8,201 nt of DNA from Devosia sp. (GTDB lineage: Bacteria; Pseudomonadota; Alphaproteobacteria; Rhizobiales; Devosiaceae): positions 1 to 8,201 of the forward strand of contig JAQGKH010000055.1 of the NCBI GenBank assembly GCA_028290225.1. The letters run 5' to 3'. The notes beneath the pieces are model-generated. The model saw nothing but the letters and a program-made list of their open reading frames with translations, was not told the DNA's origin and did not search any database. The translations under genes and the position numbers were made by a program. Below, one piece after another: positions 7,226-8,201 of the stretch (position 1 is its first letter; each line of letters starts with the position of its first letter).

Positions 7226-8201
7226 ATGGCTGCGCCCGGAACCAGTTATGACCTCGTCCTCAAGGGCGGCCGGGTCATCGATGAACGCAATAACATTGAT
7301 GGCATCTTCGATCTTGCGGTCAAGGCCGGCAAGATCGCGGCCGTCGCGCCCGGTATCGAGGCTGGGCAAGCCCCGGTGCGTGACGTGACCGGCTGTGTGG
7401 TGGCACCCGGGCTGATCGACATCCACACCCATGTTTATCACAAGGCAACTTCGCTCAGCGTCGATCCCGGCTTCATCGCCCGCCGCTCTGCCTGTACCAC
7501 CCTGATCGACGCGGGCAGCGCCGGCGCCGGCAATTACGACGGCTTTCGCGACTATGTAATGGCGCACTCGCCCTATCGCATCCTGGCTTTCCTCAACATT
7601 TCCTTCCCCGGCATCTTCGGCTTCGACAAGGATGTCTCCATCGGTGAAGCCACGGCCCGCTCGATGCTGCCGGTGCACCGGTGCGTGGAAAAGATCCAAG
7701 CCAATCGCGACCGCATCATCGGGGTCAAGGTGCGCATCGGCGGCATCGTCACCGGCGATCTGGGGTTGGGCGCCCTGGAACTGGCGCTGGAAGCCGCCGA
7801 AGCCGTCGACCTGCCGCTGATGACCCATATCGGCACGCCGCCGCCCAGCTATGCCGATGTGGTCGATATGCTGCGCCCCGGCGACATCCTGACCCATTGC
7901 TACCGCCCCGATCCGAACTCGGCCATCGGCGAGGATGGCAAGGTGCTCGACGCCGTTTGGCGGGCGCGCGAACGGGGCGTGCTGTTCGACATTGCCCATG
8001 GCATGGGCGCATTTGGCTACGAGACCGCGGAAGCGGCGCTGCGCGACGGCTTCAAGCCCGATCTCATCTCGTCAGACGTGCATGTGATCGCGGTGGAAGG
8101 CCCCGGCTATGACCTGCTGCACACCATGAGCAAGCTCTTGAATTGCGGCCTGACGCTGCCCGAAGTGATCGGCATGTCCACCAGCCGCTCGGCGCTCGCC
8201 A
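7226..8201 (+). CDS. Amidohydrolase/deacetylase family metallohydrolase (COG3964), 3' truncated
   Basis: The first 325 codons of an amidohydrolase-superfamily enzyme; the family usually has about 380-400 residues, so roughly the last 60 are missing. ATG 7226 has an excellent ribosome binding site, AAGGAG at 7212-7217. After the small beta-sandwich lead (YDLVLKGGRVID, 8-19), a TIM barrel carries a full two-metal site: His67 and His69 in IDIHTHV, the probable carboxylated lysine Lys168 in GVKVRI, His201 in MTHIG, His224 in LTHCY and the catalytic Asp284 in SSDVH. The sequence style matches the COG3964 group, often mislabelled dihydroorotase. From memory, the characterised Agrobacterium member Atu3266 hydrolyses acetyl-(R)-mandelate and related esters, and its natural substrate is unsettled. 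No signal peptide is seen, so it should act in the cytoplasm on the imported compound. It is probably co-transcribed with the transporter. Confidence 0.93.
   Translation, partial: MAAPGTSYDLVLKGGRVIDERNNIDGIFDLAVKAGKIAAVAPGIEAGQAPVRDVTGCVVAPGLIDIHTHVYHKATSLSVDPGFIARRSACTTLIDAGSAGAGNYDGFRDYVMAHSPYRILAFLNISFPGIFGFDKDVSIGEATARSMLPVHRCVEKIQANRDRIIGVKVRIGGIVTGDLGLGALELALEAAEAVDLPLMTHIGTPPPSYADVVDMLRPGDILTHCYRPDPNSAIGEDGKVLDAVWRARERGVLFDIAHGMGAFGYETAEAALRDGFKPDLISSDVHVIAVEGPGYDLLHTMSKLLNCGLTLPEVIGMSTSRSALA

Noticed and set aside
7208..7999. Minus-strand open frame of 263 codons antisense to the amidohydrolase
   Set aside because: The plus strand encodes an enzyme with all metal ligands and a strong ribosome site; the antisense frame shows no recognisable domain.

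Overview
The window is GC-rich chromosomal DNA, densely packed with genes and with short intergenic gaps. It probably comes from an alphaproteobacterium of the Hyphomicrobiales (Rhizobiales). That is a judgement from protein style and gene content: a UgpC/MalK-type sugar ABC transporter, a MurR/RpiR regulator, a COG3964 amidohydrolase, a DUF1499 protein and a BioY biotin transporter. I cannot name a genus; a Devosia-like relative is possible but unproven. No rRNA, tRNA, CRISPR array, insertion sequence or phage gene was seen, and no gap without a gene exceeds 300 bases.

Left part (1-1890): the 3' end of a DUF1499-domain gene (+) runs into the 3' end of a convergent metallo-beta-lactamase-fold hydrolase gene (-), and their coding sequences overlap by 45 bp. 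A 76-bp divergent spacer holding an 18-bp perfect palindrome separates the hydrolase from bioY (+), which ends in a strong intrinsic terminator. These look like ordinary housekeeping or accessory genes.

Right part (1935-8201): this is a carbohydrate-type uptake and catabolism locus with two divergent transcription units around a 178-bp control region. Leftward are the ABC ATPase (UgpC/MalK type) and, overlapping its stop codon, a MurR/RpiR-family regulator with a sugar-phosphate-sensing SIS domain. Rightward are a secreted family-1 solute-binding protein, two MalF/MalG-type permeases overlapping by 4 bp, and a metal-dependent amidohydrolase of the COG3964 group that runs off the window end. 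The binding protein and the two permeases should form an importer with the ATPase. The hydrolase probably removes an acyl group from, or opens, the imported compound. The regulator probably senses a phosphorylated intermediate and acts on the shared control region, which contains inverted repeats over a plausible promoter.

No radically new system is evident. The most interesting item is the link between a carbohydrate-type importer, an RpiR regulator and a COG3964 hydrolase, whose natural substrate cannot be read from sequence. Several RNA or DNA hairpins at gene boundaries may tune expression.
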